A stretch of 32,536 bases of DNA. Source: Neobacillus jeddahensis (GTDB lineage Bacteria; Bacillota; Bacilli; Bacillales; Cytobacillaceae). This document shows, in pieces, positions 1-7,293 of the stretch. The notes under the pieces were generated by a model. It had not been told where the DNA came from. It did not search any database and saw only the letters and a list, made by a program, of their open reading frames with translations. Where the stretch lies: assembly GCF_000612625.1 (NCBI RefSeq), contig NZ_CCAS010000046.1, positions 1-32,536 on the forward strand, read 5' to 3'. Every line of letters begins with the position of its first letter. Position 1 is the stretch's first letter. The position numbers were made by a program, and so were the translations under genes.

Positions 1-40
1 TTTTAAAAAAGGATAAGACTAAACCGAGTAAAGAAAGAAT

Positions 41-90
41 GGCCTGTCCTTTGCTTATTCAACTTAAATACAAAATGGACAGGCCTTTTC
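41..90. terminator. Probable bidirectional terminator after the DUF2187 gene
   Basis: A perfect 9-bp inverted repeat GGCCTGTCC/GGACAGGCC (41-49 and 77-85) encloses a 27-nt AT-rich loop. It is followed by TTTT on the plus strand and a looser T-rich tract on the minus strand. It lies just past the stop codon of the minus-strand DUF2187 gene. The long loop makes it weaker than the other terminators in the window. Confidence 0.55.
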
Positions 91-92
91 AT

Positions 93-272
93 TTATACTT
101 TTGAAATTTTATAATTTTTATGGTTGACAATGGTTGTCAACGGTTCATCTTTGTCCTTTGAATAACCATATTGAACAATCACGGAATTTTCTCTAATGCC
201 AGTAACTGTCCCTTCAAAGTTATTTCCTTCTCGTTTAAAGGAAATCATATCACCAATTTTTGCTATTGCCAT
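93..272 (-). CDS. DUF2187 family protein (YkvS-like)
   Basis: A 59-residue frame begins MAIAKIGDMISFKREGNN and ends VNHKNYKISKV. The pattern of an N-terminal IGD-I-F block, a central NSVIVQ segment and a C-terminal TIVNHKNYKI matches the small Bacillus YkvS/DUF2187 proteins as I remember them. The family is KOW/SH3-like in look and its function is unknown. The ATG at 270-272 has a GAGGTG ribosome binding site 5 nt upstream. The length is normal for the family. It is the only convincing gene in the first 700 bases; the longer plus-strand frame across it is a shadow. Confidence 0.8.
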   Translation of the reverse strand: MAIAKIGDMISFKREGNNFEGTVTGIRENSVIVQYGYSKDKDEPLTTIVNHKNYKISKV

Positions 273-702
273 ACGAGCACCTCGCGAAATTATTTTTCAA
301 ATATGTACCAAATGTTCCAAACATTACTCCACTTCCTCATTTAATTGGGATAGCACTTCCATTATATTTTGCTCCCCATTTCCTCAAATATTTATTAGAA
401 ATATTTTGACCGTCCTTTTTACTTTGTATTCACAGGATGTACTACAAAACCAATTGAACTTTAGTTCTATTTTCAACTTAAAAAGGGCAGAATTCTTACC
501 TGTTCCCTCCTAACTTTATTATCAATCATGAATAACTGAACCAAATAATGGGTGAATATTGGTGCAGACGGAAAAGATATACATAGAAATAAAATTATAT
601 CAGGATGAAGTGGATGATGAAATAGTTATGCATGTTATACTTGGCTATGGATATTGCTGCGTAACCATGCAAGTTTGCATATTAGTTTTAGGAGTGTGTT
701 AA
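273..702. other. Intergenic region, 430 nt, no convincing gene
   Basis: AT-rich spacer between the divergent DUF2187 and HAD genes. The minus strand has a good AGGAGGG at about 505-511 but no start codon at usable distance. It also carries a 12-codon mini-frame just upstream of the DUF2187 leader. The plus strand carries a 46-codon frame starting at GTG 562 and ending at 702, considered below and not accepted. Promoters for both flanking genes must lie here, but I could not place them with confidence. Confidence 0.5.
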
Positions 703-1485
703 ATGAATTACAAGCTTATCATCTTAGATATAGACGGGACGATCCTTCCTCATGGAAGAATGTTAAGTCAAGCCACAAAGGATGCCATTCAGCAATTAAG
801 AGAGAAAAATTTTAAAGTGGTGATTGCTACAGGAAGAGCCCCTTATTTTTCAGAGTCCATTATTAAGGACACGGGTGTTAATTCCATGATCTTTTTTAAT
901 GGGGCCTATGCCCTTCATGAGGGAAAAGAAATATATAAGAGCTCTATTGACAAAACATTATTAAAAAAAGTAAATCGCTTATCCAATGATAATCAACATC
1001 CATTGACCTTCTTAAGTGGTTCTAGCTTTAGAGCTACTAATATCAATCATCCTTTTGTTGTGGAAGCCTATCAACATGACCCGTGGAAGCCTGAACTTGC
1101 TCCTCCACAATTTTGGATGGACCAAGAAATATACCAACTCTTCCTTCATTGTGATATAGAGGAAGAATATTCCTATCAAACAATGATTCCGGAATTAGAT
1201 TTCCGTAGATGGACTTCTACTGGAGCAAGAACATGTGATGTAAATTTGTCTAACTCTAATAAAGCAGTAGGTGTAACTAAGCTTTTAGAAAGAATCGGCA
1301 TTGCTCCTGATGAAGCGGTCGCCTTTGGGGATGGCCTTAATGATATCGAAATGCTTTCCCTGGTTGGAATGGGGGTGGCTATGGGTTCAGCCCGTGAGGA
1401 AGTAAAACAAGTAGCAAAAATGGTAACCCTAACCGCAGAGGAAGATGGAGTACGATACGGCTTAGAGCGCCTTGGATTGATTTAA
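703..1485 (+). CDS. Cof-type HAD-IIB phosphatase (YkrA-like)
   Basis: A 260-residue cytosolic phosphatase of the haloacid dehalogenase superfamily, Cof/HAD-IIB subfamily, acting on sugar phosphates or related metabolites. Motif I is LDIDGT with the nucleophile and acid Asp pair at residues 9 and 11. Motif II is VIATGR near residue 42. The C2-type cap spans roughly 85-190, and motif IV GDGLNDIEM lies near 210-218. Closest in feel to B. subtilis YkrA; the substrate cannot be read from sequence. The ATG at 703 follows TTAGGAGTGTGTTAA, giving a good ribosome binding site. It stands alone and is closed by the hairpin at 1515-1562. Confidence 0.85.
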   Translation: MNYKLIILDIDGTILPHGRMLSQATKDAIQQLREKNFKVVIATGRAPYFSESIIKDTGVNSMIFFNGAYALHEGKEIYKSSIDKTLLKKVNRLSNDNQHPLTFLSGSSFRATNINHPFVVEAYQHDPWKPELAPPQFWMDQEIYQLFLHCDIEEEYSYQTMIPELDFRRWTSTGARTCDVNLSNSNKAVGVTKLLERIGIAPDEAVAFGDGLNDIEMLSLVGMGVAMGSAREEVKQVAKMVTLTAEEDGVRYGLERLGLI

Positions 1486-1514
1486 CTACTATTATATAAT
1501 CCCTAAACCCAAAT

Positions 1515-1562
1515 AAAAGCTTGTAGAACTATCGGGTCAATTTAGTTCTACAAGCTTTTTTG
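1515..1562 (+). terminator. Intrinsic terminator of the HAD phosphatase gene
   Basis: Stem AAAGCTTGTAGAACTA paired with TAGTTCTACAAGCTTT, short loop, then a run of T. It starts 30 nt after the stop codon. Confidence 0.9.
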
Positions 1563-1673
1563 CTGATGTTGTATATATTATTTATGATTATTTTTAAAGG
1601 TTGGAAAAAGATATTGTTTCAATATTAGAAAAATATGATATATTCAAGTAAATAAAAAATGGGAGTGAAGAAA

Positions 1674-2771
1674 ATGAAACTGCAAATACACCGAACCTAT
1701 AATTTTAATGCAGGTCCTTCCGCCTTACCTATTTCCGTTTTGGAAAAAGCTCAGTCAGAACTGATTGATTTTCGTGGTACGGGCATGTCCATCATGGAGC
1801 TTAGCCACCGGAGCAGCGCTTACGAAGAAGTACATAACCAGGCGATTAATCGTTTAAAGGAGCTGCTATCTATTCCAGATTCCTATGAGGTTCTCTTTCT
1901 TCAAGGTGGGGCAAGTCTGCAATTTTCGATGATTCCAATGAATTTTTTACAACCTGGGAAAAAAGCTGGTTATGTTATGACAGGTGCCTGGTCTGAAAAG
2001 GCATATGCTGAAGCTAAACTTTTTGGTGAAGTTTATCAATCAGCTTCCACAAAAGAAGATAAGTACCGCAGTATACCAAATTTAGGTCAACTAACCTACC
2101 ACCCAACTGATGCATTTTTACATCTTACATCCAACAATACTATTTATGGTACACAATGGAGAGACTTCCCCGACACTGGAGAGCTCCCACTAATTGCAGA
2201 CATGTCGAGTGATATCCTTTCAAAGCAGATTGATATTAGTAAGTTTTCATTAATTTATGCGGGCGCACAGAAAAACCTTGGCCCATCTGGAGTAACAGTT
2301 GTTATTATTCGAAAAGACTTACTCGAACAAGCAAACACAAATATCCCAACCGTGTTAAAGTACAGTACCCATACGAAAAACAATTCCTTATATAACACCC
2401 CACCAACCTTTGGCATTTATATGTTAGGAGAGGTCCTAAACTGGGTACATGAGTTAGGCGGCCTGTCTGCTATTTCTGCACAAAATGATCGAAAGGCTAA
2501 CTTCATATATGAAGCCATTGACAACAGTAATGGTTTTTACATCGGCCATGCAAATGCGGATAGTCGTTCTCTCATGAATATCACTTTCAACTTAAAAACA
2601 GCAGAATTAGAAAAGAAATTTTTAGAGGAAGCTAAACAAGAAGGCTTTATCGGTGTAAACGGTCATCGCTCTATCGGTGGCTGCCGCGTGTCTTCCTATA
2701 ATGCCGTTCCACTTGAGGCATGCAAGGCATTCAATGAATTTATGACCCAATTCCAAGCCGTAAATAGCTAA
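1674..2771 (+). CDS. serC: Phosphoserine aminotransferase SerC
   Basis: PLP-dependent class V aminotransferase converting 3-phosphohydroxypyruvate and glutamate to phosphoserine and 2-oxoglutarate, the second step of serine synthesis. It also has a role in pyridoxal phosphate synthesis in some bacteria. Diagnostic blocks are YNFNAGPSALP at the N-terminus, LQGGAS near residue 77, the PLP-pyridine Asp in LIADMSSD near 176, the Schiff-base Lys in AGAQKNLGPSG near 200, and GHRSIGGCRVS near the C-terminus. The length of 365 residues is normal. I chose ATG 1674 over the in-frame ATG 1659 because GGGAGTG at 1661-1667 then sits 6 nt upstream, whereas 1659 overlaps that site. It is monocistronic. Confidence 0.95.
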   Translation: MKLQIHRTYNFNAGPSALPISVLEKAQSELIDFRGTGMSIMELSHRSSAYEEVHNQAINRLKELLSIPDSYEVLFLQGGASLQFSMIPMNFLQPGKKAGYVMTGAWSEKAYAEAKLFGEVYQSASTKEDKYRSIPNLGQLTYHPTDAFLHLTSNNTIYGTQWRDFPDTGELPLIADMSSDILSKQIDISKFSLIYAGAQKNLGPSGVTVVIIRKDLLEQANTNIPTVLKYSTHTKNNSLYNTPPTFGIYMLGEVLNWVHELGGLSAISAQNDRKANFIYEAIDNSNGFYIGHANADSRSLMNITFNLKTAELEKKFLEEAKQEGFIGVNGHRSIGGCRVSSYNAVPLEACKAFNEFMTQFQAVNS

Positions 2772-2811
2772 AAAACCACCCTCTCTATTTATCAGAGAGG
2801 GTGGTTTTTTG
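2772..2811. terminator. Bidirectional terminator between serC and the convergent aminotransferase
   Basis: AAACCACCCTCTCT pairs with AGAGAGGGTGGTTT around a 7-nt loop. T-tracts occur on both strands, so it can close serC on the plus strand and the minus-strand aminotransferase gene ending at 2826. Confidence 0.92.
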
Positions 2812-2825
2812 AGATACTCTTCGAG

Positions 2826-3992
2826 CTAAATTCTGATCCCGACTTTCTTTTTAAAAATATCAACAGCTTTTACTACATCAACAGGATAACCTAGCTCATT
2901 CATGGTCTCTCCAATTAATTCAATAGCATCCTCCAACATCTGTTCTGTTGTATTACCCATATGACCAATTCGAAATGCCTTACCTGCCAAATGGGCAAGC
3001 GCGCCAGCTACGATAAGGCCTTTGTTGGCAAGAGCAGTCCGGAATGAAACATCATCGATTCCTTCTGGATAAAGAATACAACTTAGCGTAGCCGCGGCTT
3101 CCTCTTCCCCTGCTAAAGGTTTCATACCATATACAGTAAGTGCCGCTCTGGTGGCTTTGCCAAATGCAGCGTGACGCTGATATCTTCGCTCCATCCCTTC
3201 CTCCAAGACCAGGGACATTCCCTCATCATAAGCGTATATAAGATTTACTGGTGGCGTGGCAAAATACTTCACCGGGTCATTCATAACTGGAATCCAATTA
3301 TAAATATCGCAATAGTATGCTTGAACTCTTGACATTTCAGCACGAGCAGTCAAGGCTGTTTGATTAAATGCTACTATGGCTAATCCAGGTGGAACACCAA
3401 TGGCTTTTTGTGAGCCAGTTAAAATGACGTCAATTTTGCCTTTCTCTTCACCATACTGCTTACTCATATCTTCTTCCATTGCAGCAGTCGCACAAACCCC
3501 ATCAAGTATTACCAGTGCTCCATGTCTTTTAATGATTGGAATGAGCGCATCCAAATTAGCGGCTACCCCGGTCGACGTGTCAGCGTGGGTAATCGTCACG
3601 GCTTTAAACTTGCCATTTACCAATTTTTCTTCCACTTCACTTGGTGAAACCTGTTTGCCCCATTCTGATTGAAGCACCTCTACTTCAATGCCAAAAGCTC
3701 CTCCCAATTTAACAAAGCGATCTCCAAAATAACCATGACTAATGACTAAAAGCCTTTCTCCTGTTGCGACCGTATTGACAAGTGCCATCTCCATGGCAAC
3801 TGTTCCAGATCCGGCAATAACAAATACTTCACCATCTGTTTTAAGCATTTCCTTTGTTTTCTCTATCGCATTTTTGTAAATAGCGGCAAACCTTCCGTCT
3901 GTGTGACCTCGTGTTTCTTGTGCCAATGCATCATAAATCGAATCAATGACCGGCGTCGGGCCTGGAATAAGTAACATTTCTTTATTTCGCAA
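2826..3992 (-). CDS. Class V aminotransferase, alanine-glyoxylate/serine-pyruvate type
   Basis: A 388-residue PLP enzyme of the alanine-glyoxylate / serine-pyruvate / PucG group. It begins with LLIPGPTPV, a hallmark of the group, followed by GSGTVAMEMAL near 62-71. The PLP-ring Asp is in VILDGVCA (D164), and the Schiff-base Lys is in TGSQKAIGVPPG (K196). RIGHMGN near the C-terminus matches the substrate-carboxylate region. The amino donor and acceptor cannot be fixed; alanine, serine or ureidoglycine with glyoxylate are all possible. The start is TTG at 3992, with GGGGGGA 7-8 nt upstream. The first ATG (residue 6) would lie too far from that site. No purine-catabolism genes are nearby, which argues weakly against a dedicated PucG role. 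Confidence 0.88.
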   Translation of the reverse strand: MRNKEMLLIPGPTPVIDSIYDALAQETRGHTDGRFAAIYKNAIEKTKEMLKTDGEVFVIAGSGTVAMEMALVNTVATGERLLVISHGYFGDRFVKLGGAFGIEVEVLQSEWGKQVSPSEVEEKLVNGKFKAVTITHADTSTGVAANLDALIPIIKRHGALVILDGVCATAAMEEDMSKQYGEEKGKIDVILTGSQKAIGVPPGLAIVAFNQTALTARAEMSRVQAYYCDIYNWIPVMNDPVKYFATPPVNLIYAYDEGMSLVLEEGMERRYQRHAAFGKATRAALTVYGMKPLAGEEEAAATLSCILYPEGIDDVSFRTALANKGLIVAGALAHLAGKAFRIGHMGNTTEQMLEDAIELIGETMNELGYPVDVVKAVDIFKKKVGIRI

Positions 3993-4107
3993 CGTCTATC
4001 CCCCCAATAAATTGCCTAACTCTATATAAGATTTCTATAATAAATGGTAAAATCCTCTATCGGTTCTTTACTATTGAAAATTTTCCCAACAATAATTTAA
4101 CATGATC

Positions 4108-4151
4108 AAAAAGACCTCAGAGAGAATTGGTGTTCTCACTGAGGTCTTTAA
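4108..4151 (-). terminator. Terminator of the LLM oxidoreductase gene
   Basis: AAAGACCTCAG...CTGAGGTCTTT with inner pairing GAGAA/TTCTC, followed on the minus strand by a T-rich tract. It sits 28 nt past the stop codon of the gene at 4179-5180 and also separates it from the next minus-strand gene. Confidence 0.9.
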
Positions 4152-4178
4152 TTTTAACTGATGATTGTGTGTATGCCG

Positions 4179-5180
4179 TTATCTACCATCTACTACTTCT
4201 TTAAAAATTTCATATGACCTTTTTTGTTTGTCTGGATCATAAATATAAGAAACTGCCATCATTTCATCTACATTATATTTTTCTTGAAAACTGGTCATTT
4301 GGTGGAGAATAGTTTCCTTACTACCAATAAATGTTAGTCTCGACATTGAACTAGCCATCTCTTTCTCCGCTGAATTCCAAATAGCGTCTAGGTTTTCTAC
4401 AGGAGGCTGTAAAGGTGTTTGCGAACCACGCACTACATTTAAGAAAAATTGCTGCATTGTAGTCGACAATAAATTCGCTTCATCATCACTTTCTGCTGCA
4501 ATCACATTAAGACATACCATCATATGGGGCTTGTCCAAGTATGCAGATGGTTGAAAACGACTTCGATAAATGGAAATAGCTTCGTCCATATATCTTGGAG
4601 CAAAGTGAGATGCAAATACATATGGAAGACCTAAACGTGCCGCTAGATAAGCCGAATCCGTAGAAGAACCCAGGATATATATAGGAATATTCGTATCAAC
4701 CCCTGGGTAAGCTTTTACAAAACCTTGCTGCTCTTTTGGACCGAAATAGATAAGCAAGGATTGAACATCGTCAGGAAAAGTATACACGGAATCATTTTTT
4801 GAACGTCTTAAGGCATTTGCAGTCATCATATCTGTTCCAGGTGCACGACCTAGACCTAGATCTAATCGGTCTGGATATATTGCTGCCATCGTTCCAAATT
4901 GTTCAGCCACCACTAGTGGAGAATGGTTAGGCAGCATGATTCCCCCAGACCCCACTCGTATATGATCGGTATGCTCTAATGTATGTTTAATTAAAAGAGA
5001 CGTCGCGGAACTGACCAGTGTAGGCGTATTATGATGCTCTGCAATCCAATAGCGTTGATAGCCCATTTTTTCTACAGCTTGAGCCAGGTCTACCATTGCG
5101 TCAATAGCTTGTTTGGGACCCTGTCCTTCTCGAATCGGGGCTAAATTTAAGACAGATACTGGTATATGAATGGTTGACAT
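4179..5180 (-). CDS. LLM class flavin-dependent oxidoreductase
   Basis: A 333-residue luciferase-like monooxygenase-fold protein using reduced flavin supplied from elsewhere. Family features are the N-terminal [12 protein letters not shown], the block [12 protein letters not shown] near 44-55, [16 protein letters not shown] near 75-90 and [12 protein letters not shown] near 107-118. This is the layout of the MsnO8/YceB-type Bacillus proteins. The substrate is unknown. ATG 5180 has AAAGGAT 9 nt upstream. It is monocistronic, with its own terminator and a promoter overlapped by a perfect 16-bp palindrome, so it is probably controlled by a repressor. Confidence 0.85.
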   Translation of the reverse strand: MSTIHIPVSVLNLAPIREGQGPKQAIDAMVDLAQAVEKMGYQRYWIAEHHNTPTLVSSATSLLIKHTLEHTDHIRVGSGGIMLPNHSPLVVAEQFGTMAAIYPDRLDLGLGRAPGTDMMTANALRRSKNDSVYTFPDDVQSLLIYFGPKEQQGFVKAYPGVDTNIPIYILGSSTDSAYLAARLGLPYVFASHFAPRYMDEAISIYRSRFQPSAYLDKPHMMVCLNVIAAESDDEANLLSTTMQQFFLNVVRGSQTPLQPPVENLDAIWNSAEKEMASSMSRLTFIGSKETILHQMTSFQEKYNVDEMMAVSYIYDPDKQKRSYEIFKEVVDGR

Positions 5181-5201
5181 AATGAATGATCCTTTCGTTA
5201 A

Positions 5202-5243
5202 ATAGGTATATACCTATAGTAACAATGGAAATAAAAGAAACAA
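5202..5243 (-). promoter_or_regulatory. Promoter with perfect 16-bp palindromic operator for the LLM oxidoreductase
   Basis: On the minus strand, TTGTTT (5238-5243) and TACTAT (5216-5221) are separated by 16 nt, a reasonable sigma-A promoter. ATAGGTATATACCTAT at 5202-5217 is a perfect palindrome overlapping the end of the -10 box and the expected transcription start. The ribosome binding site lies just downstream. This placement is typical of a repressor site; the regulator is not in the window. Confidence 0.65.
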
Positions 5244-5361
5244 ACTTTATTGCTTACAAGAATTTGCATTATGCCTATTTGTCCAGGACTACTTACCAAT
5301 TATTGGAGAGACCACCTCAACTACATCATTCGTGTTTAACACTAGACTAAAAAAACATATT

Positions 5362-5386
5362 AAAAGACTGCCCTGTGGCAGCCCGT
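5362..5386 (-). terminator. Probable terminator of the small-gene pair
   Basis: On the minus strand GGGCTGCC-ACAG-GGCAGTC (core CTGCC/GGCAG) is followed by TTTT and, further on, a second T-run. It lies about 40 nt beyond the stop of the 48-residue gene at 5423-5569. Confidence 0.6.
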
Positions 5387-5422
5387 AGTTGTCATTCCAA
5401 ACCAGCTGGACATTTTTGCTAG

Positions 5423-5569
5423 CTATTTCATTGTATTATCTTGTTTTTGTTGAATAGGGACATGTTTTGGCCGTTCTGGAAAAGAACCCTTTTCAGAATT
5501 AGGACCCGTTAAGTCATTTCGTTGATCGAGTACTTTTCCAGAATACTCAATCGGGTTTTGTTCCGGCAT
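5423..5569 (-). CDS. Small hydrophilic protein, 48 residues, unknown
   Basis: I do not recognise this protein. It starts MPEQNPIEYSGKVLDQRNDL and is rich in Pro, Asn, Gln, Lys and Glu. It has no Cys, no membrane segment and no obvious fold, as is common for small spore-associated proteins. The case for a real gene is structural: ATG 5569 is preceded by AGGAGGGC at good spacing, and it lies 41 nt behind a second small gene with an equally strong ribosome binding site. A terminator follows. The pair shares a possible sigma-G promoter (5770-5798), so a forespore role is inferred. It is too short for a usual gene-length cutoff. Confidence 0.65.
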   Translation of the reverse strand: MPEQNPIEYSGKVLDQRNDLTGPNSEKGSFPERPKHVPIQQKQDNTMK

Positions 5570-5610
5570 TGTTAGCCCTCCTATGGATTTGTTAGAAACC
5601 CTATTTTTCG

Positions 5611-5745
5611 TTATATTTTCTTCTCAGGAAACTTCAACCTTTGCTCCGCTTCACTCATGTTCGGATTGCTTCTGGGGGGACTTTTACTTAATGCTCTCTT
5701 TAATTCTCCGGATGGATCATTATTCATATTTTTATTTTTCACCAT
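5611..5745 (-). CDS. Small basic hydrophilic protein, 44 residues, unknown (possible spore protein)
   Basis: Start chosen at ATG 5745, directly behind AAGGAGGAGT (5751-5760), not at a more distant upstream codon. The product starts MVKNKNMNNDPSGELKRALS and ends SEAEQRLKFPEKKI. It is Lys/Asn/Ser/Pro-rich, soluble, without Cys or Trp, and probably disordered. I cannot assign a family. Its composition resembles minor small acid-soluble spore proteins, but no conserved Ssp motif is visible. It is first in a two-gene unit with the 48-residue gene. The promoter-like elements GAATG-N17-CATAATA lie at the right distance for a short leader. Confidence 0.7.
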   Translation of the reverse strand: MVKNKNMNNDPSGELKRALSKSPPRSNPNMSEAEQRLKFPEKKI

Positions 5746-5769
5746 GAGACACTCCTCCTTTTCGTTATA

Positions 5770-5798
5770 TATTATGGACGTAATCCCTATGTTCATTC
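5770..5798 (-). promoter_or_regulatory. Sigma-G/F-like promoter for the small-gene pair
   Basis: On the minus strand GAATG (5794-5798) and CATAATA (5770-5776) are separated by 17 nt. They fit the B. subtilis sigma-G pattern gnATR / cAtnnTA, although the published preferred spacing is nearer 18. The predicted start falls about 18-20 nt before the ATG at 5745, leaving just enough leader for the AAGGAGG site. No competing good sigma-A pair was seen. Confidence 0.45.
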
Positions 5799-6024
5799 TT
5801 TCTTGTTTTTTACCATTACCTATATCTAGGAAAACATTTCATCTCTCTGCAGGACAGTCCTCTTGGACATTGAATATTTCCTGAAATAATGAAATTTTCA
5901 GTCTTGTATTTGTTTTTGATTTGCAGAAAAAGGGGATTATTATATAGGAGAAGTTTTTGGAATGGCTTAAAAAGGATTAGGATAAACGATTGAATTGAAT
6001 GCTTTGAAAATATATTATTATTGT

Positions 6025-6297
6025 TTAAACCAGCATTTTTATTGACTTAGAAATTGCTGTCCTAAATACCCAGATAATATCGATTAAAATATCCGTGTCT
6101 ATCATGATTTCTTGAAGATCCCAATAAAGTTCATTTTTTCGATGGTAAAAGAATTTTCCATTTTTTGACTTCATAATCGTGAGTGTACCAATTGGATTAA
6201 CCGTTTCGATCGTAAGGTAATATTTTTTACCATCCCACTGAGCAAATGTTTCAAAATTTTTTAGAAAAGCTGAAGCTTCCTCTTTGCTTTTTATCAA
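6025..6297 (-). CDS. Hypothetical protein, 90 residues
   Basis: Unrecognised. I chose the TTG start at 6297 because GGGAG then lies 8 nt upstream. The in-frame GTG at 6306 is embedded in that ribosome binding site. The product begins (M)IKSKEEASAFLKNFETFAQW and continues with a beta-rich, Lys/Tyr-rich middle (KKYYLTIE, GTLTIMKS, GKFFYHRKN). A more hydrophobic C-terminus (TDILIDIIWVFRTAISKSIKMLV) could be one amphipathic or membrane-associated helix. It stands alone and lacks a clear terminator. Confidence 0.65.
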   Translation of the reverse strand: MIKSKEEASAFLKNFETFAQWDGKKYYLTIETVNPIGTLTIMKSKNGKFFYHRKNELYWDLQEIMIDTDILIDIIWVFRTAISKSIKMLV

Positions 6298-6368
6298 TCT
6301 TTTCACTCCCTTTTTTATGAGTAAGGAAATTATATGAATGTTTTTTATCAGATATTACTGGAATAAAT

Positions 6369-6512
6369 TTATTGTTGATTATGATTATAGGCAGTTATCA
6401 CATTGGATTCAATCCGTTTGAAAGAAGGTCTACCATGGTATCGAAACTGTTCAATTAATGGTTGTAAAACATAATAATTTTTCCAATAATGGCCACAGAC
6501 TTCAGATTTCAT
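6369..6512 (-). CDS. Possible small protein, 47 residues (weak)
   Basis: An ATG-initiated minus-strand frame reads MKSEVCGHYWKNYYVLQPL and continues with an aromatic- and Arg-rich segment (IEQFRYHGRP). The frame stays open about 15 codons upstream of the ATG but offers no start there. No good ribosome binding site precedes the ATG. The composition looks protein-like, so it may be a small gene with a weak start or the remnant of a longer one. I cannot assign a family. Confidence 0.3.
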   Translation of the reverse strand: MKSEVCGHYWKNYYVLQPLIEQFRYHGRPSFKRIESNVITAYNHNQQ

Positions 6513-6575
6513 GTGCTTTCGGGATGAATTGGTAAAACAAGTGGTAAGGAGTTGATACTATTTCTTTCAATTATT

Positions 6576-6615
6576 TGATATAATGAAGTGTCTTTAACAT
6601 TATTGAGGGGGAACT
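6576..6615 (+). promoter_or_regulatory. Extended -10 promoter and ribosome binding site of the S1-domain gene
   Basis: TGATATAAT at 6576-6584 is a perfect extended -10 element. No good -35 lies at 17 nt; TTGATA at 6552-6557 is too far away (21 nt). GAGGGGGA at 6605-6612 is the ribosome binding site and fixes the start at ATG 6624, not the GTG at 6588. Confidence 0.6.
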
Positions 6616-6623
6616 ATATTTCT

Positions 6624-7073
6624 ATGTCAGTTGAAGTAGGCAGTAAAGTACAAGGTAAAGTAACAGGAATCACTAATTTTGGAGCGTTTGTGGAACTACC
6701 AGGAGGCTCAACTGGTCTCGTGCATATTAGTGAGGTTGCAGATAGCTATGTAAAAGATGTGAATGACCATCTAAAAATTGGCGATCTAGTTGAAGTGAAA
6801 GTAATTAGTGAGAAAGACGGGAAAACTGCCTTATCTATTAAAAAAGCGATAGATAAACCTGAAGGTCAAACTTCATCTTATTCACAACGCCCAGCAAGAC
6901 AAGGAAGAAGTGATAATCGATCAAAAGACTTCCGTTCAAAAGGTAATTTCAAACCTAAGGAAAGTTTTGAAGATAAAGTGGCTAAGTTCCTTAAATCCAG
7001 TGAAGAGAACTTATCCAGCCTCAAGCGGAACACCGAAACAAAACGAGGCGGTCGAGGTGGAAGACGCGGATAA
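6624..7073 (+). CDS. S1 domain RNA-binding protein (YabR-like)
   Basis: 149 residues with an N-terminal S1/OB domain (about 1-75) reading EVGSKVQGKVTGITNFGAFV and GGSTGLVHISEVAD. These match B. subtilis YabR very closely. The rest is a Gln/Arg/Ser-rich linker, then FKPKESFEDKVAKFLKSS, SSLKRNTETKRGGRGGRRG, a basic RGG-type tail also typical of YabR. It is likely an RNA- or ribosome-associated protein. The frame can be opened at GTG 6588, but the GAGGGGGA site favours ATG 6624. In B. subtilis yabR sits between divIC and spoIIE near the origin; here none of those neighbours is present, so this is either a second copy or a moved gene. Confidence 0.88.
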   Translation: MSVEVGSKVQGKVTGITNFGAFVELPGGSTGLVHISEVADSYVKDVNDHLKIGDLVEVKVISEKDGKTALSIKKAIDKPEGQTSSYSQRPARQGRSDNRSKDFRSKGNFKPKESFEDKVAKFLKSSEENLSSLKRNTETKRGGRGGRRG

Positions 7074-7107
7074 TTCATCCCGCCTTCATCCATCTTCATA
7101 ATAGATA

Positions 7108-7140
7108 AAGGCAAGCTTGTTTAAACGAGCTTGCCTTAAA
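7108..7140. terminator. Hairpin after the S1-domain gene
   Basis: AAGGCAAGCT pairs perfectly with AGCTTGCCTT around a loop containing GTTTAAAC. There is no strong T-run on the plus strand, so termination may be inefficient. Confidence 0.55.
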
Positions 7141-7293
7141 CCGTTTATGGACTTGAAACAGACTAGAGATTGGTTCCAGTGACATGATTGACACAGGTTG
7201 ACTCCTTCGTAGATAAATTCCTCCATCACGTATTTCCTATAAATCTGCTATAGTAGTTAATAAGATTTGAATAGAAAGGAATTAATTAGCACA

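Noticed and set aside
196..513. 105-codon plus-strand frame
   Set aside because: Runs antisense over the DUF2187 gene, has no ribosome binding site and low-complexity AT-driven composition.
285..520. Minus-strand mini-frames and an AGGAGGG site upstream of the DUF2187 gene, including a 30-codon open stretch
   Set aside because: No start codon at proper distance, several stops, nothing recognisable; possibly a relic but not supportable.
559..702. Plus-strand frame of about 46 codons (GTG 562) ending directly at the HAD gene start, Cys-rich C-terminus
   Set aside because: Only a partial GGGTGA ribosome binding site, odd composition, no recognisable family; the last codons overlap the HAD gene's own ribosome binding site.
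4040..4080. CodY-like GAAAATTTTC upstream of the minus-strand aminotransferase
   Set aside because: It lacks the spaced AATTTTCWGAAAATT structure; a simple AT palindrome.
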